Both the position numbers and the translations under genes were made by a program. A DNA stretch of 64,000 bases from Chrysomallon squamiferum (lineage: Eukaryota > Mollusca > Gastropoda > Neomphalida > Peltospiridae), in assembly GCA_012295275.1 (NCBI GenBank), contig CM022671.1, forward strand, positions 29,258,750-29,322,749. The letters run 5' to 3'. Positions 29,603-39,360 of this stretch are shown piece by piece (position 1 is the first letter of the stretch; the number at the start of each line of letters is the position of its first letter). Below the pieces are notes generated by a model, which saw only the letters and a list, made by a program, of their open reading frames with translations, had not been told where the DNA came from and did no database searches.

Positions 29603-31634
29603 AAATATTAGACTGCAAACATTGTAAACATACAAACCTAGATGTTATATCTTTCACTGTAGTTGTTTCACAATCATTCATTTTCGTCTTTTCACATAAT
29701 TATTTGTAGTAGATAAATTTAACCCCTAATTTCAAGAATTAATATACTGATATTTTAATTATTAATGTGTCAGTTTTAAAAATAAAAGAAAAAAGAAAAA
29801 GAAAGATAGCCAACAGTAACTATGACTTAAAGTACATGTAGTTTGTTCAGAACAGTTTCTGAAGAAAATTCTCCACTTTAATGGTACCTGTATTCAGCTT
29901 CTTTTTGAAACTCAAATTAAAATATAATTTCAAAGGATCAAATATTCATCTTGGTTTTTTTTAAATATGAGAAAAAAAATGAATAAAACCTGAACAAAAC
30001 AAAAACAACCCCCCCAAAAAAACAAGTCTTTTTATATTGTAATTTAGAACTCATGCAATACTGACACATTTCATTGTTTTTTTTGTGCTTTGAAGTTTGC
30101 AGTAAAACTAAAATAACACCAATTGTACATGCTTGTTTATTTTTTTTTTTTCAAACAGTAATTTTTTATATGGTTCCATCTGTATGTGTATTTTGCATGA
30201 GCAGAGAGAAGTGTGCTGAAAACTGACAGAAAAAACAACAACATTAAATTAACATTCACTTAGAATGGCCTAAAACACGTTCATACACTAACTGTCTATT
30301 TATCAAATCATTTAAAGTAAATATAATTTCATCCTTGCACATTTAACATGTCTGTTTGTAGACTGCCAGTTTGATGTGTAGTTTTTATCATTAGCAAAAG
30401 TAAAGTTACAAAGATTTTAAGTCCAGGTAGTTAATCTTATAAAATAGCTAAGCAATAAACAAAACAAAACAGTTACACAAATTGTCTGACACAAGGGTTA
30501 TGCCAAATGATAAAAAATGGGTTACTCCTACAGAAAATAAAAGGATTACTCCCACTGTTTGGAATAAGAATCAAGTTCTTTTGTTTGCATTAAGTGCTTG
30601 TTTTTTGTTTTTTTTGTTAACTGTAGGAAAATGAATTTTAGGAATAGCTGTATTTTTTGTGAAGAGAGAATTCTGTGTTTTCATTTTATTTGACTAAGCA
30701 GCAGAACTATTTCTGTTTTATTAGACAAATCTTTTGTCTGTGACAAACATCACATTATTCACAAATAAAATTATTATAGTTATCTTTCATTTATCTTACT
30801 TTGTAAAATACATTCTTTTGTTTCTGGTATCAAAGCAGTAAATTTTACCATAACTTTTTTTTTTTTTTTTTTTTTTTGTATATCCAAAAATGTAATTGAA
30901 TATTTTCTTAAAATACAGTTGTAAATGATTTTTATTAAAAGAAAAATTAATTTTTATAGCATTTTATAAAGTATTACATAAATCTGTTTCGGTAACAGTT
31001 TAATTTTGGATGTTTTTGTTAGGGTTTTTTATCACCATTTTATCTTTTTCCTCACACTTCCAACATACTTGGTTAACATTTCTGCTTTGAAAAGTGTGGA
31101 TTTAATTTCACCAAGAAGAAACGTTGAACTAATCTTAAATATTTAATGAAGTCATTTGTTTCTTTATCAGTAAAATCAATAAGAACTGTTTTAGTTCATA
31201 ATATATATTTTTTATGTCATTATTACTATTATTTTTTTTTTTTTTTTTTTTTTAATTCCTTTTCTACATAAAGTATCCTAAAACAACTAATTTGTATGCT
31301 ATTTTTAAAAATTAATAACATTCTGTATTGTCTTACTAAAGCATGTTTTATGTCTGGTTCTTTGTATTAAGAAATGGTTATGGATTTATTAACTGTATTC
31401 CCATCTCTATATGCTTCATTCAGAATTTCATTTGTTACTTCAGTGATCTGTAATTTAGTTAGTAGCAGCTTTCATTTCGTGCTTCAGTGATGTAGTATGT
31501 ATTTACAGACAAATATGGTTTTCTGGTATCTTTCTTTTTCTGTGTATCAGTAATTCCAAAAAATAAAATGAATAAAAAAATAAGAAAAGTAAAATAAATA
31601 AATAAATAAATAAAATGTTTTAAAAAAAAAATAC

Positions 31635-31673
<39 letters not shown>

Positions 31674-32279
31674 TTGAAAAAATTATAATAAAAAATATTA
31701 TTATTATTATTATTATTGTTATTGTTGTCATCATCATCCAGACATATTTAATTTTAATCCACATTTAAAGTTTCAAGAATCTGATCATGGTTTGGTTGTC
31801 AAAACATGTTTTGGTAATATTGTATGCCACATTCCTGTAAAATTGTTATTTTATAAAAGAATATAAGAAAAGAAAAGAATTCTGTTATGACCTGTATTTA
31901 TTTTAATAATGGTATTTTAAACTATAAAATGTAAGGATATAATTATACTATTCTACGGTCATGAAAGATATTTTAAGGTACTGACAACTTTACTACAGTT
32001 AATTACTATAAATACATCTATTATTATTATTATAATTATTATTTTTCTTTCAAAATTACTACTACTACAACCACACTTAATTGCTATATATTTTATAATT
32101 ACTACACACACACACATACAGCTATATATATATACATATGTAGTAATTAACTATAGTAGTTGTAGTAGTAGTAGCAATAGATGTAGTAACAACAATAGAT
32201 GTAGAAATAGATATTTACAGTTACTATTTCTACAGTTATTCTTGTTACCACTTCTATTACTACTAGTACTACTACTACA

Positions 32280-32313
<34 letters not shown>

Positions 32314-32805
32314 TACCACTATTATTACCGATCTACAAGGACTAACACTAATGCTACAACAACAGCAACCATTGTCATTATCATAACAACCAGTGAAATT
32401 TCCAAAATCTCTATTGTGTCTTTGTAAACTGGACTGACTGTTTTTCTGTTTTAGTTTTCAGCAGTTACTGGATAACATTAATCTACCACAACTGGACTTG
32501 TAATGTTAGGTAGGCCAGGTTATCAGGTGTCTTGGTGTTTTCTAGTGCTGCTTGTTACCTAGTGGAATTGCTTTTATACATGTCTCCTTATTTTGATAAA
32601 GTAATCAGCAGTGTGTGTATGACCCAGTAAATCTCTCATCTTCTGTTTTACTTTTCAGTTCATTATTGTCGTGTGTTTTTTTGTAGTATGTTTGAGTTTA
32701 AATGCAAATATATTAAATTAAATGTAAGAAGGAAATTGAGAACTGACAGACTATTTGAATTTTTAAAAACTGCAGAATTAATATAATACATACATACATA
32801 AATAC

Positions 32806-32855
<50 letters not shown>

Positions 32856-34011
32856 GTACATACATATGTTTGTACATTGTGTATCAGTATTTTGTGTGTT
32901 TTAAAAAATATTGTCAAACAATGAAAAAAAAGAAATAAAAGAAGAATTTATATTTTTTTATCATCTAATTTTTTACCCCATTTCATAAACTGTAATATAA
33001 ATACATATGTGAATAAGTAAGTGAAAATTATATATTTTTTTAGTTATTTTTATATAAATATATACATACATATATATATATATATATAATTAAAAAATGA
33101 TAATAGTATATAACAAAATTTAGAATGTGAGTTTCGTTCACAATTTATAGAAATTTTTTCTGTCAGAGTTTCTGTTTGAAATAAGGATTCATAAAGCTTT
33201 TCTACTGAAATTAGTTGAAGAGTTTTATAGGAAAACATTTTGAGTTGGAACATGATGCATCATGCTGCATGCATTCACTTTTTCATTACAATTTTCAGAA
33301 TCACATTATTATTAAGGGTTGTTTGTTATTTAAGGATTTTATTAACGATTTTATTTACTGTTATTCACTAATAAATTTATAATATACTTGTTCACTTGGT
33401 TTGTTTATTTGTTTGTTTTTACTAATTTCTTTAAAATTATCCAGAATTAGCTTAGATCGGTTTCCATAAGATGCTTTCTAAATATGTTTGTTTAATTTAA
33501 TTTCAATGTGCACTGCCAGAAGTATTTTTCATTTTTTTCTTATTTTTTTATAGTTTTGACAAAGCATGCTCACATGTTGTACATCCATTTGTTTGCCCAA
33601 AGTTATTGTAAAAAATATTATTTATGTAAATCTAAGGTTTGCTCATATATACTATACTGTTTATAATGAACAAAACTTTTATTATACTTTTGTAAATCTG
33701 TAATGATTTTTCTTTCTCTTGTTTGTGCTGTATTGTATTAATAAATTAGATAATATACTGTTTTCTGTATTAAAATATAGATTTATAGGAATCCAATTTT
33801 TTTCCTTATTGTGAATTTCAAAAAAAACTGTTAAGTGGGGTTTTTTAGTCAGTTTTATTAAGTGTTTCATAGATGATGCTAGTAATTTTATCTTTAACAA
33901 AAAACATATATTTTAAGCAGGAGAAAGTGTATTGTACAAAATTAGAATCATTTTTCACTTTCTCATACACACATGCATACACACTCTTTCACTCTCTTTC
34001 TCTCTCTCTCT

Positions 34012-34052
<41 letters not shown>

Positions 34053-34814
34053 ACACAGACACACACACACACACACACAGTGAGTAAGACCTAGCCATGC
34101 ACTAGTTGTAATGTAGGGTTGAGGCAAATATGTGTCAGACTGAACTTCTGTCTGTATTCCAGCTTAGCTATTTCACATGGTGTATGTTTTCTTGTCTGTG
34201 GAAAAAGTGCAGAGAAGAGTGCATTGGCAGTCTATCAGTTAATAAGAAGCACATGGAAGCATTCTTTTTCATATTACTATGCAAAAAAATAACACATAAA
34301 TAATACTGAGACATGTTGGCTATCATTACGCTAATATTTATTCATTCATACACATTTTTAAACATAAATTATATGATATTATTGTTTATAATTAGTTAAA
34401 TAATGACAAAATAAATAAAAAATCAATTTTTGGAACAGATACTTATTTATTTAATTGTTATCTTCAGTAATGTGTATTGATTCCTAAACATTTACTCCAA
34501 TATGAAATCCAAGTTATTACAATCATTGTTATTATTAACATTACTTTATGCATGTTGATGTATATTAATTACTCTATTGTTAATGTGAACATAAATGAGA
34601 TGGCATTATATTGCATTTGCAATATTTTTAAAAAAGCTTTTATTTAATCATTATTATTGTAGTATTTAAAATAACTGATTTCTGGTTATTCAATTAGCTA
34701 AATGTTTTCTGTTTTTAATCTTTCAGTTTTAATTTCGTATTTGGGGATGGATCACCAAAATCTAACAGACGGAAACCAAGCCAGAGAAAACGAAGTTTGA
34801 CTGTAGCCAAGTAA
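10035..34814 (+). CDS. RILPL1: RILP-like protein (RILPL1/RILPL2 type) with RH1 and RH2 domains
   Basis: Vertebrate members bind phosphorylated Rab8/Rab10 through RH2 and act in ciliary and endolysosomal membrane traffic; RH1 binds motor or adaptor proteins. The coding exons are 10035-10331, 17511-17661, 18198-18316, 19155-19403, 20573-20751, 24274-24288, 26770-26805, 29272-29373 and 34727-34814. Phases are consistent at every GT-AG junction (1236 nt, 411 residues; human RILPL1 has about 403). RH1 is in exon 1 (about 14-95, with VTDVYDQAAGIAQEFDKLI and LMPKVIKALEQLE). Exons 2-4 (100-272) are coiled coil. RH2 is in exon 5 (294-326, DPDRPRFTMQELRQVLLERN). The C-terminus carries VRKFFNFVFG and a basic tail. 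Start: the first Met (10035) opens the frame; a second Met at residue 11 would also retain RH1. Exons 6-8 are all multiples of three. The gene is spread over 25 kb by repeat-filled introns. RILPL1 and RILPL2 probably share this single ancestor, so the symbol is approximate. Confidence 0.93.
14452..14545. repeat. (TTTA)n tetranucleotide repeat
   Basis: Nearly pure TTTA units, interrupted by TTTTTTCT twice, within RILP-like intron 1. Confidence 0.9.
14954..15240. repeat. Tandem duplication of about 198 bp period with CA repeats between
   Basis: A roughly 88 bp block beginning near 14954 recurs near 15152 with few changes. Both copies share CAGTGCTTGGTGCC, then TTAAGTAGACATCAC, then a run of C. 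The core word starts at 14964 and 15162, a spacing of 198 bp. The space between is filled by CA/TA repeats, so the second copy may have arisen by slippage or unequal exchange across them. Confidence 0.85.
16178..16219. repeat. (CA)n microsatellite
   Basis: About 21 CA units, then a GA-rich tail. The open frame covering it is a His/Thr repeat artefact. Confidence 0.95.
16873..16918. repeat. Pure T-run of 46 bp
   Basis: An uninterrupted T homopolymer in RILP-like intron 1, read as poly-A on the minus strand. No retroposed body with flanking duplications could be recognised beside it, so it is called a simple repeat. Its length may be inexact in assemblies. Confidence 0.85.
17895..18072. repeat. 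TATG/GTGT-rich repeat in RILP-like intron 2
   Basis: Degenerate TATG and TATA units end in a pure (GT)n of about 16 units at 18035-18060. Both strands are open here because the repeat has no stops; neither frame is a gene. Confidence 0.9.
19404..19604 (+). other. Weak donor and candidate intron-retention 3' end in the RILP-like gene
   Basis: The intron 4 donor reads GAG|GTAGTG, which lacks the A and G expected at positions +4 and +5. If the intron is retained, the frame adds VVVRNA and stops at 19424. An AATAAA follows at 19599-19604. This would give a short protein with RH1 and coiled coil but no RH2. The elements are seen directly; their use is inference. Confidence 0.35.
19434..19735. repeat. 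Decayed tandem duplication in RILP-like intron 4
   Basis: Two blocks, about 19434-19565 and 19600-19730, share the same order of words: a GATAGA/GATGCAGA-rich start, AAATTA(G/A)TCAGTGT, TTTGAAATAT, and GGTGTAGAAT(G/T)AATGAATATTT. Divergence is high, so the duplication is old. Confidence 0.5.
19731..19805. mobile_element. Truncated MITE-like end related to the element at 25858
   Basis: The block runs GAATCATTTATCC, then GGGACTGGAAGTGTTCCGG, then ATTTTAGAATA. The same order of words occurs at the left end of the 25858-26106 element. It also resembles, from memory, pogo/Tigger-type terminal sequence of mammals. No matching right end was found, so this is a fragment. Confidence 0.4.
20067..20578 (+). 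repeat. 32 bp minisatellite, 16 copies, each containing a 3' splice acceptor
   Basis: Sixteen uninterrupted 32 bp units (16 x 32 = 512 bp) lie at the end of intron 4. Each unit holds ATTAATC (branch-point-like), a T-rich stretch, CTAG (CCAG in copy 13) and GTTGAT. The last unit supplies the real acceptor TTATTCTAG|GTTGAT of exon 5 (exon start 20573), so the array runs six bases into coding sequence. Copies 1-10 are identical, copies 11-13 carry base changes, and copies 14-16 share TTATTCTAG in place of TTATCCTAG. The exon continues ATTAATGAG, so ATTAAT occurs on both sides of the ancestral unit and may have seeded the first slippage. Confidence 0.97.
20973..23778. mobile_element. DNA transposon with long terminal inverted repeats and TAAA target duplication
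   Basis: The body runs 20977-23774 (2798 bp). It begins GGGTCATTCCGTGTCAAATC and ends with the exact reverse complement. The inverted arms are about 624 bp each (20977-21600 and 23151-23774) and nearly identical, with small indels such as an A-run near 21000. TAAA flanks both ends (20973-20976, 23775-23778). The interior of about 1.55 kb holds decayed minus-strand open frames (separate entry). It lies in intron 5 of the RILP-like gene. Long inverted arms and a 4 bp target duplication indicate a class II element; the superfamily could not be named, and no intact transposase was found. Part of the right arm (about 23300-23360) has a second copy just inside at about 23098-23155. Confidence 0.9.
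21937..22705 (-). pseudogene. Decayed coding remnants inside the inverted-repeat element
   Basis: Two minus-strand stretches look once-coding. One (about 22403-22705) reads about 100 codons with only two in-frame TGA stops and includes HNVFVHPVFGTEYEQGLLHL and DLWAFGNNTCTLLPFYDLL. The other (21937-22137) has GDKLCCDCL, a two-cysteine block, and after a frameshift continues with GFGMGGITMGEFGDNL. No family could be assigned. They are probably what is left of the element's own protein. With frameshifts and stops, no product is expected. Confidence 0.5.
23775..23846. repeat. 30 bp tandem repeat at the right edge of the transposon
   Basis: A unit starting TAAATATAAAATCTTGAATT and ending ATAATAATGT occurs twice (23775-23804, 23805-23834) and then partly. 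The DNA just left of the element (20950-20976) resembles the end of the same unit (TTCAAAATAATGTTAAA), so the element probably inserted into a pre-existing array at TAAA. Confidence 0.75.
24274..24288 (+). CDS. RILPL1: 15-nt microexon of the RILP-like gene
   Basis: Flanked by TGTGCTCGTAG on the left and GTAAGTATC on the right. It adds IITK between the split codons K332 and P337. Both sides are phase 2 and the length is a multiple of three, so inclusion and skipping both keep the frame (skipping gives N in place of KIITKP). Strong flanking signals and correct phase support it; the short length means chance cannot be excluded. Confidence 0.7.
24508..24568. repeat. (AAT)n microsatellite
   Basis: About 20 ATA/AAT units in RILP-like intron 6; a shorter run is at 24885-24922. 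Confidence 0.95.
25540..25644. repeat. (ATTTT)n pentanucleotide microsatellite
   Basis: About 20 ATTTT units with one interruption near 25561-25580. The Phe/Tyr/Leu-rich open frame across it is an artefact. Confidence 0.95.
25856..26108. mobile_element. Pogo-like MITE with TA target duplication
   Basis: A 249 bp body (25858-26106) begins CAGGTATTGGACCAATTA and ends TAATTGGTCTGCTACCTG, imperfect inverted repeats with CAG...CTG termini, flanked by TA on each side. The subterminal parts also pair (left GCATTCCAGATTTCTGG with right CCAGATTTCAGGATGC). It has no coding capacity. CAG termini and TA duplication are typical of pogo/Tigger-type non-autonomous elements; the family assignment is inference. 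Confidence 0.75.
26976..27063. repeat. (GA)n microsatellite
   Basis: GA repeat with one AAACAAAGAA interruption, in a purine-rich stretch that extends to about 27160. Long open frames on both strands (Arg/Glu on plus, Leu/Ser on minus) come from the repeat. Confidence 0.95.
29541..29601. repeat. (CT)n microsatellite
   Basis: About 30 CT units in RILP-like intron 8. Open frames over it are repeat artefacts. Confidence 0.95.
31600..31720. repeat. (AAT)n and (TTA)n pair
   Basis: AAT units at about 31636-31665 face TTA units at about 31697-31717, with TAAA repeats to the left. The two runs are complementary and could form a hairpin in the transcript. Confidence 0.8.
32270..32316. repeat. (CTA)n microsatellite
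   Basis: ACTACT repeats in RILP-like intron 8. The complementary GTA units at about 32150-32175 lie 100 bp upstream. Confidence 0.9.
32455..32503 (+). CDS. RILPL1: Candidate alternative last exon of the RILP-like gene
   Basis: A strong acceptor (TTTTTCTGTTTTAG) is followed by 16 codons in the phase needed after exon 8. They read FQQLLDNINLPQLDL and a stop at 32501-32503. Like the distal last exon at 34727, it begins with TTTT, so both give KFF at the junction before diverging. An AATAAA is at 32934-32939. It would replace the basic VFGDGSPKSNRRK-type tail with a short acidic-hydrophobic one. Frame and signals are seen; use is inference. Confidence 0.4.
34013..34079. repeat. (CA)n microsatellite
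   Basis: CA repeat with two GA interruptions, preceded by a short CT run, in RILP-like intron 8. Confidence 0.95.
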
Positions 34815-37800
34815 AAAAAAAAAATAAAAAAATAAAAAACTTTAATTCTTGAAGATATTCATAAAAATTTTCCTGGTTTCTGCATCCTTGTGGAGATAAG
34901 GAAATCAGTGCAAACAACATATCAGTAATTTGTGAAAAAAAATATTGGGACCAATACTACCATACTCTTGTAATTATTCTTCAAAATTAAGCAACCCTTG
35001 CATCTCAGACAATTTTAGAAATATGTCATGGATCATTTAAAAATCTGTGTAGATTGTCACAGCATTGCAAACAGCAATGTCAGTTGCAGGGGTTGAAATA
35101 ACTGAGGGGACTAAAGGTAAACAAAATAGCACTTTCTCACATAATGAAATATAGTCAGTACTTACTGAATATATTATTTACATTTATGTTGGTATATATA
35201 ATGTATATATGTGGTATCAAAGATATTTATGTTTGCATAATATAAATAAGTAAAAGTGAAATTAAAATAAAATTTGAGGTAAAGCAAATGAATGAATGTC
35301 GGTGAAATTACATCATAAAGAAAATCATTGGCTGCTGAATATCGATCCAAAACGTGAATGAAAACTAAATGAATAGAAAATGCAATACAAATTAATATCA
35401 ATAAATATATTAATTCAAAGAAAAAACAAATCTATTTCTCTTTTCTTTTTTTTTAATTAAACTGAATTTAGTGTGATCTTTTTAAATCTTAGTTGATGGT
35501 CACAAACATGGCAAAAACATTCCATGTTTTAAAAATCTGTTAAATTATATATATATATATATATATAATTTTAATTTTTTTTTTTTTTCTTTTTTTTAAC
35601 AATATATTTACAGTATTTGAAATGCAGAAGTCATACTTCAAACTTGTTAATGTTTAATTTTGAACCATACTAAACAAAACAAGTGTTATAAGTATGTTCA
35701 AACCCTAAACTAAATGTATATTAATTTATTTATTTTTTGAATTAATTTCTTTGATTGATAGTAGGTGTCAACCACATGATTTTCTAATATAAATATAAAA
35801 AAAAGAAATCAGCAATGTTATGGACAATTTATTTTTCATATTAGAAAAAAATGAAATATGAACTTTCCCACAGACAAAAAACCATTTATCACAGCCTCAT
35901 CTGTTAGGTGCATTAAGAATTGATCCTGGTATCTGTCACTCCAGAGGTCAGGACTTTGTCACTGAGCTACAGTCATTCTTGTTGAGTCCATTAGTATGAA
36001 GCATTTATTTCTATAAAATGTCAAAAATTTGTAAATGTTTTTGTTTTTTTTAATTATCAACTGTTAAAGAAACTTCTATTTTTTGGTGGGGTTTTTTGTC
36101 TGATTATAAGTTATTATTCAGATTTGTTTTGTTTGATTTTTTGGCCAGATTTTAGCATGTTGCATAATATGTGAATTGTTAATAATTCTGATAGATATTA
36201 ATGTTTTGTTTTAGTTTTTTTCTGATTTTCTTTCGTTTAGCTGGTTTTGTTTGGTTTCTTTTTAACTCATTAATAGTCTTGTTAAATATTATTTAGAGTT
36301 ATTTTATGAACAATTTTTACATAATTTTGGTTGATTGAATTTATTTTCTTTTTCCTTCACCTTCTGGTTATTATTTTTTTTTTTTGGCTACCTCAGTTTT
36401 ACATACATTTCAGTCTTTCTTACAACATACAACCAGATTTTATTTTGTTCTTCAGAATATGTTGGAGATTTTTTGTTGTTTTTTAAATTAAAGAAGGATC
36501 TGATACTATAATAATTTTCTGAAAGATAATAAAGCTAATACTTATGCAGTTGCAGTGGATTTAAACTACTATGATATATGTAGTGTAATAAAACAAATAA
36601 ATGTAAAGTTTAGTTTCTTTTCCTTTTTCTTTTTGGTGCACAACAAATCAAAGCTGTGGGCATCTGTATACATTTTTATACAGCTAACAATGGTCATTTA
36701 AATAATAACAACACAAAACAAAAATAATATGCTGTTTAACTATGTGATACAGATGTTATTATATCTATATTTTATTATTTGTTATCAAAATCATTTGCAT
36801 TTTTTGCTTAATTAAAAAAAAAAAATATATATATAATGAAGTTTTGTAATGTTTCGATTAAAATGGTATTGAAGGTTATTCATAACTATTTTGTAGTGAT
36901 CTTTGATTTCTTGAAAATATGATTTATATAAATGTTTTTTGTTTTGAATGCATCATAATTTTTAAGCATTCAGTTTGTTATTTTGATTTGTTTAAATGTG
37001 TTGTGAATTGTGATTTTAATTCCGAACAAGATTTTTGTTTGTTAGGTGAAAAGGTTTTGATCCATCCTCAGATGATAGCAAACTGCTGAATATTTGCCTT
37101 GGTAGAGAGAAAGAGAGAAAAAAATTTAAAAATAAAAGATGGGATTTACAAATTATGAAGAAACTTCATTCCAGAGTTATCACTCTTCCATGTTTCACTT
37201 TAATAGTTGACTTTTTTTCTGAGATCATTGAATTATAAACATATGTTTTTGAGGTGTTTTTTTCTTCTTTTTTTTATTGTTGTTATTTTTAATAAAGTAA
37301 ACAGAATAAATGTGAAATATTTTAAGCCCAAAATGTGGTTTAATAATTAAAATTAATAATAATAAAATAATGAGGCATTCCAAAACATGAAATTAAATTT
37401 GAATCAAAATGTCAAAATGACTTAATTTAAATGTTTAAATCTTACCTTTTTTCCATAAATATTTATATATTTTATTTTTGCAAATAAAAAGGCAATTAAA
37501 AAGTTGTAGCAATTATGTCATTAGTCCCCCTTTGAGCTTGTAAATTATAACTTTACATTCCATTAGGATATTTGATAAAATATTTATTAGACTATTAACC
37601 AACTTTATTATCACAGGTTGACTTTTCAACCATTAGTTTTTGGCAGTGGTTAAAAGTAAATAGTCTTTATATCTTGAAATTAACAGAACAACATGAAATA
37701 AAATTATAAATCATTAAAGTACTTTCCCTATGTGACTATGCAGGGTGCCTGATTATTTTTGAACTTTCAGATTAATTATTTTCTAAAGTTATAATAATAA

Positions 37801-39360
37801 AACTATTTTATGTACAAATGACATTTATTTACATTGCAGAGATCTCATTTTGTTCAGTTTTTGTCGCATATTTTTATTTTGTTTTTAAGGCAAGTTAATC
37901 ATGGTCACATGGATGTGATATGAATAATTAAATATGTTATATAAATTTTAAGATCCTTTAAAGGAATTAACTGATCAGCTATTTATGTTGTATGTCGTTT
38001 CATGAAACATGTACAGTATAATTTAGTGTTTTGAGACTAAGATGCCAATCAGCTATTAAAAATTAAGTTGATATATTGTAAATGTTTGGCTTGGAATTAA
38101 TGGTGCCTCTGTCAATATTAATTAAGAAAAATTATTATTATTCTGAAATTCAGTATTGTGTATTGGACATAATAGAACTATTTGAATGTAGCAATAAAAT
38201 AACCATCCACAGTGAATGGCTTTGTTTTTTGTTTAGAGCTGATGTATTACATTATTAAATTAATATTGACTATGTATCACAGAAATACATGGTTATATAT
38301 ACTGCTCTAATTTTTGAATATTCTTATAAGATGATAGTGCTGCCAATGAGATATTTTTGATGTTTTATATTCTAAAATTGATTAAGGGAATTCATAGACT
38401 GATAAAGGCAGACCCTTTGTATATTGCATATGGGAAAAAAAACTATTACAGATTGCATTAATTCATCAATTTGAATGGTTGTATGTTGCTATATGATCAA
38501 GCAAATCACAGTTTCTGAAGTTGATAACCAGAAGGAATATCAGGTATCTATGTAACATTAAATGTTTTGTTCACTATAAAAACTAAACTTCAGTTTATAT
38601 TATAACATTCAATACTTCTCTTCCATATCAAAAATGTCTGTAAAAAAACAAACAACAGAACAGATTAAACATTAAAATAAAAAGTTTATACAGGTTTTAA
38701 ATTACATTTTCCAACAAACAACATTCATTTTTGTGTATATTTTTAATTTATAACAGTCCTCTGAGATATTTCAATAAATGATCAACATATATTTTTTAAT
38801 GCCACTGGTACAGTAAGTGTAATTTTCTGAACACTGGCTGTTGGGAACTGTTCCTGGATAAAAGTAAAAAAAAAGGTTTTCACAGCATTTTCACTATGCA
38901 CAGAAAGCAGGAATAACTAAACAGTCTAAGCTAAGCTCAAAATTAATTTTCCACCCATCCAGCAAAACAAAACGAAAACAGTTGTCTTCTTAAAAAGAAT
39001 TCTTTGACAAATCTGCTTCAAATCATGTTCTTTAGAAACATTCTTGAATGAAAAAAAAAAGCAAATGTTATTTACAGCCCTTGCATGGGATCTATAAATA
39101 ACATTTCAGATCCTAATTGTCAAGAACAATTATCCAGTGGGTTCTAATAAACTGAAACCTAAAGATGATAACTTCATATCCATTTGCTTATAACTTCATA
39201 TCCATTTGTTTACAACTTCATATCCATTTGCTTACAACTTCATATCCATTTGCTTACAACTTCATATCCATTTGTTTATAACTTCATATCCATTTGTTTA
39301 TAACTTCATATCCATTTGTTTATAACTTCATATCCATTTATTTTCATAGATAATCTGCAG
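34815..39360. other. Probable 3' UTRs between the convergent RILP-like gene and DRG1
   Basis: No exon was found in this 4.5 kb. The RILP-like stop is at 34812-34814, inside CAAGTAAAAAA, followed at once by A-rich DNA with AATAAA words near 34822. The DRG1 stop is at 39361. The stretch between is AT-rich with T-runs, short AT repeats (35548-35568) and few long microsatellites. Both transcripts probably extend into it; exact ends could not be set. Confidence 0.5.
39171..39344. repeat. 22 bp minisatellite at the DRG1 3' end, 8 copies
   Basis: Eight units of ACTTCATATCCATTTG plus six bases (GCTTACA/GTTTATA-type variants), the last truncated by TTATTTT. It lies 17 bp beyond the DRG1 stop, so it is probably transcribed as part of the 3' UTR. 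The junction of the last unit makes a minus-strand AATAAA at 39337-39342. Confidence 0.95.
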
